NCBI GenBank assembly: GCA_002104905.1
Contig: MCFE01000260.1
Coordinates: forward strand, 46,589 to 110,588
From: Basidiobolus meristosporus CBS 931.73
Taxonomy: Eukaryota; Basidiobolomycota; Basidiobolomycetes; Basidiobolales; Basidiobolaceae
DNA: 64,000 nucleotides
Direction: 5' to 3'
Shown here: positions 10,957 to 23,606 of the stretch, piece after piece
How positions within the stretch are numbered: position 1 is the stretch's first letter
Layout of the letters: each line of letters begins with the position of its first letter
Program-made: the position numbers and the translations under genes
The notes under the pieces: generated by a model
Databases searched by the model: none
Seen by the model: only the letters and a program-made list of their open reading frames with translations
Told to the model about the DNA's origin: nothing

Positions 10957-11839
10957 ATGACTTACTCATCTGAATGGTCTTTTCTCATCAATCCCATCAC
11001 TACCACTGGATTTCCTTTTGACACACTAGAGGAGATCTATTCCAAGTACTGTGGACCATCAACCCCAATCTACTCAAGGAGATCCCTTGTTAAGCTTCTC
11101 TGCAATTACAAGAACTATTGCCCCACAAGGTTTCATCCCACCATCCATGGCAACAAAAGTCCTAGAAGCTTTCATTCCCAGCTGACAGCAATGGAGAACC
11201 ACCTTGCAGAGGGTATGAATGACTTAGAGCAAGCTTGGAATACTAGGTTCAGAAGCTCCAATAGACTTCCATATCCCAGAGTGTTCAGCAACAGGTTCCA
11301 TATCAGGAGTATTTTGGATACCTTCCCAGTGAGGATTAACAGACCTTCTAGAGGGCAGAGGCACTTTTATTCTGGCAAGTACAAGGCACACTGTGTGAAG
11401 TTTCAAGTACTGTCTGACATTGAGGGTAACATCATCTGGTTTAGTGGGCCATTTGCTGGAAGTAGGCATGACAAAGCACTCTGGGTAGAGAATCATCCTG
11501 AATTCAGTAGAGGGGAGAAATGTATGGCAGACTTAGCCTATATAGGAGAGGATTGTCAGAGATTAGGATGTATTACAGCTTATAGGAAGCCAAGGAATGG
11601 TGTGCTTAGCAGGCAGCAGAAGCTTTACAATGAGATATTTAATCATTTCAGAGTAAGGGTAGAGCACACATTTGGATATCTGAAGAGATTCAGCATATTG
11701 GCAGGTAATGCAGAGGAAAGTCATATATAGGTGAAAACAGCAGAATAGGTAAAATAGTTAAGATACTTATTAATGCACAGTATGTTCATACAAGAAGACA
11801 TCCACTGAGAGAAATGTGTCTGGAGCATTATGAAGAGTA
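10957..11839 (+). pseudogene. Harbinger transposase (DDE_Tnp_4 type), copy Y, frameshifted near its end
   Basis: The first 257 codons (10957-11730) contain the DDE endonuclease: D121 in SILDTFPVRINRP, the YSGKYKAHCVKFQ and GPFAGSRHDKALW segments that are hallmarks of the superfamily 4 endonuclease, D192 in MADLAYIGEDC, and E236 in RVEHTFGYLKRF. All three acidic residues are present. Compared with the copy at 14868-15752, one A is missing just after the GGCAGGT at about 11700, which shifts the frame and stops it at 11730; the remaining 36 or so codons persist out of frame to 11839. The enzyme would cut and join the element at its inverted repeats. It lacks only the short C-terminal tail, so residual activity is conceivable but unproven. 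Confidence 0.88.
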
Positions 11840-11934
11840 AATAAAGCAAGGAAAGCACTATTCTGAGCAACATAAGTAAGATTGAGTAAAATTACCAGTA
11901 ACTGTATCATACCACTGGCATCATGGTAGAAATT

Positions 11935-12003
11935 ATAGTGCCAGATCAATCCGGCACTATAAACAGGCTGGCACTATGTGGCACTATCCAACGGAACAAG
12001 TCT
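11935..12003. repeat. internal right terminus with GGCACTAT subterminal repeats
   Basis: Contains GGCACTAT at least three times in direct orientation and one inverted GTGCCA word, then ends in GAACAAGTCT at 11994-12003, identical in its last bases to the outer right end. Immediately downstream the accessory-gene sequence of another copy begins (TATTCATTTGAGG at 12005, compare 9052). This is a former element end now buried inside the composite. Confidence 0.75.
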
Positions 12004-12167
12004 ATTATTCATTTGAGGCAAAAACTCATTCAAAATCTCTTTGGTTCCCAAAGTTGAGACACAAACAGATGTGTCCAGCCCATACTGTGCAAATTGCACG
12101 CAAAATTGTTCCCACACGACTTCTTCATCAAATCCCTTCACTCTCAGCTCATTCTTGATTTCAATAC
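12004..12167 (-). pseudogene. Harbinger accessory gene, second copy, part 1
   Basis: Matches 9056-9210 of the full copy on the same strand with many point changes and at least one in-frame disruption. Its start coincides exactly with the end of the first element at 12003, and it is cut by the CACTA-like element at 12168. It resumes at 14199. Confidence 0.85.
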
Positions 12168-13149
12168 CCCTACAAAAAATTATTGAGATGATCCTGTCAA
12201 AAGGCCATCACAAAGTTAATGTCCCATGACTGAGAGGTACTGATCTTGTCAGGACTCCGTCCAGAGACCGTTGAAAAATAATTGCACCCCAGATTTCACA
12301 AAAACTTCGTCAAAATTTTCCATCACAACAATGTATAAGTGGCTTTTGATTGGCTCCCTGCCAATTTGCTCACTTTCTGATCCCAGACACTCTATTGCCT
12401 CCTACGTTTGTGTGAATTGATTGGCTATTGCCTCTTTTTCACACTCCTTACTTCCTGACTCAGCTGTTTCTCTTACTTTTCATGCGTACAAATTGATTTA
12501 TTTCTGTTGAAACTTCAGTTGTACCTCAATTGCCAATTGTATTGACCTATACAAGTCTCTATACCCTACACTAAGATTAAGCCCAACCCCACACTCAACA
12601 AGTAACTCCATTAGAATCCACCACTCAATAAGTATTTCTGATGTAACGCTCTGGTCCCACAACTTTGGCGGGAACCCAACTGCCTTATGTCACTTTTCAT
12701 TCACTGGTTCCCACACGTCCTGGTCTTCAGCTGGCACTGTAAGGTCTAGCTCCTCATCTGGCAGTCTTTGCAATAAATCCTTGCAATATTCCAGTGCATG
12801 TTCTTGAGCACTGCTCTTGAAGAAGTGCTGCAACCTCTTGGTGTGCCTATTAATGTTCCAAAACTCCACTCAAGGCATTGCGATAGTCTTTCAAGCTCTT
12901 GACATTGTAGCCTTGTCTGTCAGTGGGATCTCCACTCTGTCAACAATGGAGGCTGTGGTAGAAAAATTGCTTTCTTCAGCAAACTCATCTACCTTGCCGG
13001 AGTGTAGCTCAAGTGGCTGCGCTTCCAACTCTTGTGAAAACAGCTGTTTTCTTGTTGGTAATTTTTCTTGGTTATGATGGGATTCAGTCTGTTCCTGGAC
13101 TGTGGCGTTAATTGGCAAGAGCTGCAGCTTTTTTTCATGCCTCCCTGTC

Positions 13150-13401
13150 TTAGGCTTGGGTAGACATTTTTCCCTTTACCTTTTCCTTTATCACTGCCAG
13201 GTCTTTCACTACTACTTTGTCTGAGTGCTTCTTGTAAAGAATTACATTTTCTCCTGGATAAATTCTGCTCTGACTCATCTGTTTTGGCCTACTTGTCCCT
13301 TGCTGGCACTCTTTGGGCAGCCTGACGTTTCTTTTCAGCTTGTTTTGAGCTCTTGACTGTAGTTGTGACGGGCTCCTGTAAAAGCTGCTGGTTTTTATCA
13401 C
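13150..13401 (-). CDS. unassigned short frame inside CACTA-like copy 2
   Basis: 83 codons, Lys/Ser/Gln-rich and strongly basic. A neighbouring frame at 12891-13118 on the same strand may belong to the same broken gene. I do not recognise it. It sits in the part of copy 2 absent from copy 1, and contains part of a 46-base direct repeat (about 13183-13230 and 13392-13440). It may be captured sequence or a fragment of an accessory protein. Confidence 0.2.
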   Translation of the reverse strand: MIKTSSFYRSPSQLQSRAQNKLKRNVRLPKECQQGTSRPKQMSQSRIYPGENVILYKKHSDKVVVKDLAVIKEKVKGKMSTQA

Positions 13402-13442
13402 TGCCAGGTCCTTTACTGCTACTTTGACTGGGTGCTTCTTGA

Positions 13443-13715
13443 GTGCTAAATACCAAGAAGTTCTTTGCCAATATTCAGGAGGTATTCATGGCAGAAGTGG
13501 CAACAACCAAGCATATGTTTGCAAGATGTATATGCTACCAGCAGTACAAGGTATATGGCAACTTTGCAAGTATCACACTAAAAAGCCATAAAGTTGAGGT
13601 GATAGAAGTATGTCAATTGTGGCAGGTGTGCACATTTGTAGAGGTTAGTAAGCAGGAGGCCATAGTATTTTTTGATTCAAACTATATGTGGAATACCCAA
13701 GGTAGTAGTGGGTAA
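13443..13715 (+). pseudogene. conserved C-terminal domain of the CACTA-like element protein, copy 2
   Basis: Parallel to the frame at 4530-4763, sharing the same stop and the segments TKHMFAR, YQQYK, EVCQL and EAIVFFDSNYMW. The extra N-terminal residues (MLNTKKFFANIQEVF) suggest the true protein was longer and started upstream in the parent element. Confidence 0.5.
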
Positions 13716-14195
13716 GCAAATAAAGAAAGGTGATTCTACAGTGGAATATATGTATTGCACAAGGGGAGGTAGAAAAGGGAAATACCATTTGGTAAATTAG
13801 TACGGTAGCATTATACATAACCAGCGGCAGGCTGTCATACTGCCGTAAAAAAAAGCCATCAGAGTCTTGCTGTGAGGCTGTCAAAATACCGTCAAGTTTC
13901 TTGCCATATAAGGCAATTGGAAGTCCTGGCCAACTGGATCCACTTAAAATAGTAATAGAGCGCTGAAAGACCGTAACAATAACATGCAAATATTGTCACA
14001 GCACCAATCAAAAATTGTCAAGTTTTATCCCTTTATTTGGCTGAAAAATTTGCAAAACACCGTCATGATCTTGTTATAAGATCATCAGGAGGGTCGCTAA
14101 TTTCAAGCTGCTGCTATTATGACAGTCGCTGAATGGGATCTTGACGGATGATCCTGATTGGATCCACCTGCGGGACCAAATTATTTTTCATAGGG

Positions 14196-14428
14196 TACTT
14201 GTCTTGTTATATATCTTCTTACATACATTGGCTGGCATCTTGATGTAGAACTCATGCCACAGCTTTCTACTCAAATTCTTCCATCTTTGTTGACTCTCCA
14301 AGGTATCTAGTTCTGCTAGATTAATCAGCAGTGCCCAAATATCTGTATGAAGGCTCATCATAGACACTTGGGCCATACTAAAATCATTTGGCAAGAACTC
14401 AGACAGATCCAACATTGACTTTTCCGGT
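14196..14428 (-). pseudogene. Harbinger accessory gene, second copy, part 2
   Basis: Resumes the accessory gene after the CACTA-like insertion and matches 9211-9441 of the full copy, encoding WALLINLAELDTLESQQRW and PNDFSMAQVSMMSLHTDIW. At 14428 the sequence jumps to the equivalent of 10526, so about 1.1 kb, including the start of the accessory gene and most of the divergent intergenic region, has been deleted in this copy. Confidence 0.85.
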
Positions 14429-14867
14429 CCAGACCACACTTGTGAGCTGGGGGATGGGTTTTGTCAGGGTTGTACTAAAGATGAGTTGAGACTTGGTATG
14501 GGGACCATAGCAATCAATTTGTATACTTATACAGCAGTATATTGGCATCAACCTGGTCTTATATGAAATATATATGAAAACTAATGTGATTGTTGAATTT
14601 TCCATATATTATGCATGATGCATCTTGGATTGCGTTGACTTGGATCAGATCACATCAATTGCAGATGTCCTATTTGATTATAGACCTATGATTAAAGCAT
14701 CAATAAAAGTACCAAGGCATTGTTTGCGGATGATTTTTGCAACAAAATGATGGGATAAATGGCAATTGATGGAGATTTAATCATAATGCATTAAAAATCT
14801 GATAAATAACACAGATTGCGCCAAATTAGCTCAAACCACCTCCATACAATCATCCACCAATTTTAAT

Positions 14868-15752
14868 ATGAATTACTCCTCTGAATGGTCTTTTCTCATC
14901 AATCCCATCACTGCCACTGGATTTCCTTTTGACACACTAGAGAAGATCTATTCCAAGTACTGTGGACCATCAACCCCAGTCTACTCAAGGAGATCCCTTG
15001 TTAAGCTTCTCTGCAATTACAAGAACTATTGCCCCACAAGGTTTCATCCCACCATCCATGGCAACAAAAGTCCTAGAAGCTTTCATTCCCAGCTGACAGC
15101 AATGGAGAACCACCTTGCAGAGTGTATGAATGACTTGGAGCAAGCTTGGAATACTAGACTCAGAAGCTCCAATAGACTTCCATATCCCAGAGTGTTCAGT
15201 AACAGGTTCCATATAAGGAGTATTTTGAATACCTTCCCAGTGAGGATTAACAGACCTTCTAGAGGGCAGAGGCACTTTTATTCTGGCAAGTACAAGGCAC
15301 ACTGTGTGAAGTTTCAAGCACTGTCTCACATTGAGGGTGACATCATCTGGTTTAGTGGGCCATTTGCTGGAAGTAGGCATGACAAAGCACTCTGGGCAGA
15401 GAATCCCCCTGAATTCATTAGGGGGGAGAAATGTATGGCAGACTTAGCCTATATAGGAGAGGATTGTCACAGATTAGGATGTATTACAGCTTATAGGAAG
15501 CCAAGGAATGGTGTGCTTAGCAGGAAGCAGAAGCTCTACAATGGGATATTTAATCATTTCAGAGTGAGGGTAGAGCACACATTTGGATATCTGAAGAGAT
15601 TCAGCATATTGGCAGGTAAATACAGAGGAAAGTCATATATAGGAGAAACCAGCAGAATAGGTAAAATAGTTAAGATACTTATTAATGCACAGTATGCTAA
15701 TACAAGAAGACATCCACTGAGAGAAATGTGTCTGGAGCATTATGAAGAGTAA
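14868..15752 (+). pseudogene. Harbinger transposase (DDE_Tnp_4 type), copy X, full length with first catalytic Asp mutated
   Basis: 294 codons, open from ATG to stop, about 95 percent identical by eye to the copy at 10957. It has the complete C-terminal tail (KSYIGETSRIGKIVKIL, ending LEHYEE). The first Asp of the DDE triad is Asn here: SILNTFPV at residue 121, a GAT-to-AAT change. D192 and E236 remain. If that Asp is catalytic, as in other DDE_Tnp_4 enzymes, this protein should be inactive for cleavage but could still bind DNA. Its promoter region (14600-14860) is closely similar to that of copy Y. Confidence 0.85.
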
Positions 15753-15849
15753 ATAAAGCAAGTAAAGCACTATTCTGAGCAACATAAATAAGATTGAGTA
15801 AAATTACCAGTAACTGTATCATACCACTGGCATCATGGTAGAAATTATA

Positions 15850-15935
15850 GTGCCAGATAGTGCCATAGGGTGCCAGATTGATCCGGCACTATAAACAGGC
15901 TGGCACTATGTGGCATTATCCAACAGAACAAGTCT
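15850..15935. repeat. outer right terminus of the Harbinger composite with subterminal repeats
   Basis: Carries repeated GTGCCA/GGCACTAT words, one unit more than the internal terminus at 11935-12003, and ends in GAACAAGTCT followed by the AGT duplication at 15936-15938. Clustered short repeats next to a terminal repeat are typical of transposase-binding sites in this superfamily; binding itself is inferred. Confidence 0.7.
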
Positions 15936-15938
15936 AGT

Positions 15939-16686
15939 AAAAATTTTGAATTTCATCACAGAGCACATACCTGGACTTGATCAGCTTCTTTGCTTTGATG
16001 TTGTAGAGTCTGTATGCTTCACTCTCATTGCAGTAGCCCAAAAATATGCATTTTACACTTTTTGGCTCAAATTTTGACTGATTTTAAGACAGTTTTTTGG
16101 CATATGCTTCACACCCAGACTTTCTTAGATGTTCTGCACTTGGTCTGCATCCATATTGTGCTTTATATGCAGTAGAGTCACAAAGTACTCTGACATAAGT
16201 CCTATTCTTAAGGCACACAGCTGTGGCAACTAATTCTGCCCAAAAGTCATAGGATAATTTTTGATCATGGATTATAGATCTAGCCATTTCAATTATTGAT
16301 CTGTTTGAGCATTCTGCTACACCATTTTGCTCTGGGGAGTAAGGTACAGTAATATCTTGTTTTATGCCATGAGTTTTGCAGAAGTGGATGAAGAGTTTTG
16401 AGGTATATTCTCCACCATTGTCAGAGTAAATTTTCAGGATTTTTTCACCAGTTTCTCTCTCTGCCATGGCTTTAAGCTCCCTGAGCTTGGACAGAGCTTC
16501 TTCCTTTCTCCCCATGAAGCAGACCCATCTGTATCTTGTAAAATCATTAATAAAAGTGATTGAATATTCCATCCTGCCTAAGGATACATTTTGCATTGGT
16601 CCACACAGATATGAGTGAACTAGATCTTGTTTTTTCTTAGTTTTGATTAGCCCAGAGCTCTTGAACAGTTGTCTGACTTGTTTCAT
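15939..16686 (-). pseudogene. minus-strand Ty1/copia pol, 5' half: integrase core
   Basis: Continues the element at 5833-7545 across the Harbinger composite. The integrase core reads KKKQDLVHSYLCGPMQ, then KIYSDNGGEYTS and EQNGVAECSNRSIIEMAR. The first catalytic Asp (HSDLCGPM in the copy at 61459) is Tyr here, while the second Asp and the Glu remain. Later segments (SAEHLR, KKLIKS) match the plus-strand element at 63390-63560. At 16686 the frame is cut by a fragment of the CACTA-like element, so gag, protease and the 5' LTR of this copy are missing. Confidence 0.88.
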
Positions 16687-16795
16687 CAGAGTCTTACTGT
16701 GAGGCCGTCAAAATACTGTGAAGTCTCTTGTCATATAAGGCAACTGGATGTCCTGGCCAGTTGGATTCACATAAAATGGTTGTAGAGTGCTAAAA
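16687..16795 (+). mobile_element. fragment of the CACTA-like element
   Basis: About 108 bases matching 13858-13965 of copy 2 (for example GTCAAAATAC, CATATAAGGCAA, TCCTGGCCA). It has no termini. It joins the copia integrase remnant to the polypurine tract of another LTR element. Confidence 0.7.
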
Positions 16796-16811
16796 GTTAA
16801 ATCTCAAGTTG

Positions 16812-17096
16812 AAGGGGAGTGTTGAAATATTGAACTATGTGGTGTCATTCAGCAGCTGAAAGTTTACTTAACAATTCTGGACTAGTCTTTGTCTCTGTGG
16901 GACTAATTTGCACTCTCAATTTTGCCACTTTCTTTCAGAACTATGATCCTATTATTATTCCCCTATAGTCTAGATTAAATAAGCACTTTTACCAAACATT
17001 ATATACTAACCTTAAAACTATTACAAAATGCTCCAGATTGTTAAGAAACTCTCCTTACTTAGTACTACAGTTGTATTACTTCTACAAGGATATAAA
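16812..17096 (+). repeat. LTR of a second copia-like family, left part
   Basis: A purine tract GAAGGGGAG (about 16811-16819) is followed immediately by TGTTGAAATATTGAAC, the expected arrangement of a polypurine tract and a 3' LTR start. The LTR is interrupted at 17096 by the solo LTR; the AT-rich tail at 17450 to about 17523 may be its end. The border is uncertain. Confidence 0.45.
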
Positions 17097-17444
17097 TGTA
17101 GTGAAAATTTATAATTCCACCTAAATATTCACCTAACTTAGTCACTTATTTCATCACCTTCAAATATCAGAGAATACAGACCATAATCCTTATTGGGATT
17201 AACTTAGAATATCTCCACAAAAATATCAGGTACCCAGAATATGGAAATTCTCAGAGTTTTACAAACAGCCCCAAACTTTGCACACATGCTCTTGGCACCT
17301 TCCCAAACCTTTTCTATGCGTTTGTTATGCCAAGACCATGCAAAGTATAAATACTAATTATACATTTAATAAATTGTTAGGTGAAAACCACATAATCTAC
17401 TTGTTCTCACAATCACTTCCAATATCTCCAAGACTCTTACAACA
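17097..17444 (+). repeat. solo Ty1/copia LTR with 5-bp target duplication
   Basis: 348 bases starting TGTAGTGAAAATT and ending CTCTTACAACA, same family as the LTRs at 60156 and 61105. ATAAA lies directly before (17092-17096) and directly after (17445-17449), a perfect 5-bp duplication. No internal element sequence is attached, so it arose by recombination between the two LTRs of an inserted element. Confidence 0.9.
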
Positions 17445-17528
17445 ATAAATATGCAACTTCTTTATGAATATACAACAGTTCAAGTATTATCATTATTTCT
17501 TGATAAGTTCCTTATATCAAAACACTTC

Positions 17529-18212
17529 TTAAATTGCAATAGTTTCATCATGCTTTACAAAATTGCCAGCTTCATCCCAGATTATCTTCTTGATTTCTTC
17601 ATCCACCTCATTGAGAATGGCTTGGTTCTCCAAGTACTTTGGTGATAGGCTGGGCCAATCTGATTCATGCACCAAGTTGAGTTGTGCAACTTGTTCTAGT
17701 CTTGATAAAGCATCAGTAACTGTGTAGTTTTTCTGAGGGCAGCAGACAATCTCCAAGTCAAATTGCTGAATGTATTCACTCCATCTTGCAATTCTTCTGG
17801 ATAGTACCTTCTGATCAAATACATACTTGAGTGAGGCATGATTAGTCTTCCCAGTGCACTTAACTCCTTCAATGTAGCATCTCCAGGTCTTCAGGCAGTG
17901 TATTATGGCAAGCAGCTCCTTCTCATGCACTGGATAGCTTTGTTGTGCTGAGTTCAGATTCAAAAGCAACTAGGTAGCTCTTTCCCTCATGTTCTTGGCC
18001 CAGTACTCCACCAATTGCATCCTCTGAAGCATCTGTGCACAGAGTAAACTTTTCTCTGAAGTTATGTATTCTTAGGCTTGGCAGCTTAGCAAGTTAATTC
18101 TTGAGCATCTGAAAGGCAGTCTCACAGGCTATGTCCACTTTATGGTGTTGTCTTTCTTGAGGATATCAGCTAAAGGGGCTGCAATACTTTCAAAGGACTT
18201 GACAAATTGCTT
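17529..18212 (-). pseudogene. gypsy RT/RNase H fragment, second copy
   Basis: The minus-strand translation contains [40 protein letters not shown] and DALSRLEQVAQLNLVHESDW, closely matching the element at 1-1251. From 17970 to 18212 similarity continues into the RT end, but with frameshifts. Unlike the first copy it keeps the E of EKELLAI. It is cut at 18212 by copia sequence. Confidence 0.85.
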
Positions 18213-18494
18213 TAACTTAAGCCTGTATCAAAGAACTCCTAATACTTGATTTCAAGAAAATTAAGGATGTAAACAATCAAGTAGAAATCCAACTGTTCAT
18301 GCCAGAACTAAGCACATATATATTAGATATCATTTCATATATGAAGCTATAGAAAATAACTTAGTTTACCTAGCTTACTGTCCTACAGATGAAATGATTG
18401 CAGACATACTTACCTAACCATTGGCTAGAGACAAATTTGAATATCTTAGGTCAAAATTAGGACTAGTCAGTATGAACATTTAGTTGAGTGGGAG
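18213..18494 (+). pseudogene. Ty1/copia RNase H C-terminus (plus strand), degraded
   Basis: Around 18275-18470 the forward frame reads VHARTKHIYIRYHFIYEA, then LVYLAYCPTDEMIADIL and PLARDKFEYLRSKLGL, the usual end of copia pol. It contains stops. A purine-rich GAGTGGGAG precedes the LTR at 18495. Confidence 0.75.
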
Positions 18495-18844
18495 TGTTGA
18501 AAAAGTTTGTGACTCCACCTAAATACTCACCTAGCTTAGTCACTTGGATCATTACCTACAAGTCTTAAAGAATACTGACCAAATTATTTGTCAGGATTTA
18601 CTTAGAACATTTTCACCAAAATACCAGGTACCTAAAACATGAAAATTCTCAAAGTTGTCCAAATAGATTCAAACATTGCACACATGCTCTTGGGACCTTT
18701 CAAAGTCCTTTCTATATGCTTGTAATGCCAAGATCATGTAGAAGTATAAATACTACTTTTACATTCACTTAATCATTAAGTGAGAACCACATAATCTACT
18801 TGTTCTCCCAATCACTTCCATTATCTCCAAGACTCTTACAATAC
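18495..18844 (+). repeat. 3' LTR of the degraded plus-strand copia
   Basis: Starts TGTTGAAAAAGTTTGTG directly after the purine tract and ends CTCTTACAATA, about 350 bases, homologous to the LTRs at 60156 and 61105. Downstream (18845-18935) is a short piece of copia RT coding sequence (QNLEQVVQSPEA), showing that this element inserted into another copy of its own family. Confidence 0.8.
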
Positions 18845-18984
18845 CAATAACCATGAAAAAGCTTATCTTGCCTTATGTGCAAAACCTCAGAATCTGGAAC
18901 AGGTAGTGCAAAGTCCAGAGGCCAGAGTTTAGGACTCATAACCTGCTGTCAGTGTTTTGGGGATAAATGAAGTTATAGGGGGAA

Positions 18985-19466
18985 TAAGTAAATTATAGGG
19001 CTTTCAACTAATGACTTATTGAATGCAAAAGAAGTATTGATACATTTACATAGCCTTGGCAAAGCTACCACACTAGCTTAGAAAGGTCTCAATAGCATGT
19101 GTGTGGAGTTTGGGGCTGTTTGAACAGTTTTGAGAAATCTTATGCCTAGGTTACTTGATAATTTGGTGGAAATACTCAAAGTAAATTCTAACAGGGATTT
19201 TGGTTGGAATTCTCTAAGATTTGTATGTAATGATATAAGTGAACTAGTTGGGTCAACATATAGGTGCAATGCTAAATTTTTCAAAACAAAGCTCTGCATA
19301 CTTTGTGCACATGCACTTTGACACTCTCTAAGCATTTTATGAGTGCTTGCTCTGCCATGCCCATGTAAAAGTATAAATAGTACATTTACATTCCATAAAT
19401 GATCAAGTGAAACCACATCCTTTATTTGTTCTCTCAGTCACTCACAGTGCCTCCAAAGCTCCTTCA
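18985..19466. repeat. head-to-head pair of degraded copia LTR halves
   Basis: Bases 18985 to about 19260 are homologous to the copia LTR in reverse orientation, and 19261 to about 19466 to the 3' part of the same LTR in forward orientation, including the TATA-containing AAAAGTATAAATAGTAC near 19368. No coding sequence lies between. It forms a long imperfect inverted structure. Confidence 0.65.
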
Positions 19467-20173
19467 GCACAAGACAAGTAAACTAGCTTCCTAGATACAT
19501 TCTTGTTAGAGCCAGCTGGTTACTAGGTTTAGTATCAGCTAGTATATCAATTCTGGAGCTATGGCATTTAAGAATGACAAAAATACCAGCAAAATTTCTT
19601 ATGAAATCCAAGTTTCAGATTACTCATAGGGTGCCATTAGAATGCTACTTAAATTTTGGAAGAAGTGCGTGTATAGTTAGGAGTCTGTGGACACTGTCAG
19701 ATCTATTTTGGCAAATTGGCTAAATTGAGTGAGGAGTGGGCGGTTCAAAATTGTTCTAGTTGATAAGATATGAACCAAGTATGCAATCAAAATGAATGAA
19801 TAGGCAGTAAACATTTGGAATGGTATATACACTTATGTCATATGCATATTAAAATATTCTTCTAAAGATATCCGCCCTTTGTTTGCTATCCTATCATTAG
19901 CACTGGCAAGTTGTGCGTATTGTACAACCAGAGTAAACGGAGAGCATTTCATCTACTGAACTTCAAGTAGTGTGCCAAATGCAGCTAATTCCAAATCGCT
20001 TATTTGAATTGATTTATCATTAAACTGTGTATCTAATAATTTCGACAATCAGAATTTTGTAGACACATTCCAGGCCATGTGAATGATTGACGAAAGAGTC
20101 AATGTAACCAGCTTTTTATAAGTTAGACATATTTTCAACCCTACCTGTTGTCATTCAGCTGGAATCACACCAA
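19467..20173. other. border between transposon nest and gene island; no gene seen
   Basis: About 700 bases of AT-rich sequence without a recognisable coding frame or repeat from this window. It should contain the U2SURP promoter, but I see no certain TATA box. Confidence 0.5.

Positions 20174-23606
<3,433 letters not shown>

Larger units (their letters stand above)
12168..14195. mobile_element. CACTA-like (CMC) DNA transposon, copy 2, with target duplication
   Basis: 2028 bases. It begins CCCTACAAAAAATTATT and ends with the complement of CCCTATGAAAAATAATTTGG, an imperfect inverted repeat starting CCCTA. TAC at 12165-12167 is repeated at 14196-14198, and the uninterrupted accessory gene at 9208-9215 has a single TAC, so the insertion and its 3-bp duplication are directly visible. 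A 3-bp duplication and a C-x-C-T-A start are typical of CACTA-type elements. The interior (12481-13475) is unlike that of copy 1. It contains a short frame near 13443-13715 shared with copy 1 but no complete transposase, so it is non-autonomous. Confidence 0.8.
7549..15935. mobile_element. PIF/Harbinger-like transposon composite inside a copia element
   Basis: The outer ends are inverted: AGACTTGTTC at 7549-7558 and its complement at 15926-15935, extending with mismatches to about 25 bases ending in GTGCCA. Both ends are flanked by AGT (7546-7548 and 15936-15938), a 3-bp duplication as expected for Harbinger; the longer direct repeat TAGTA is an alternative cut. Copia pol sequence continues on both sides, and removing the element plus one duplication restores the spacing seen in the related copia near 63590. 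Inside are two transposase genes, one and a half copies of an accessory gene on the opposite strand, a third terminus at 11994-12003, and a CACTA-like insertion. It looks like one element inserted into another of its own kind, followed by loss of the duplicated left arm. Confidence 0.85.

Noticed and set aside
7549-15935. the idea that the Harbinger composite is a new defence or multi-gene island
   Set aside because: Terminal repeats, a target duplication, DDE_Tnp_4 transposases and the interrupted copia frame explain it as nested transposons. The accessory gene is the only part left unexplained.
19078-19416. 112-codon minus-strand frame
   Set aside because: It is made entirely of reverse and forward copia LTR halves.
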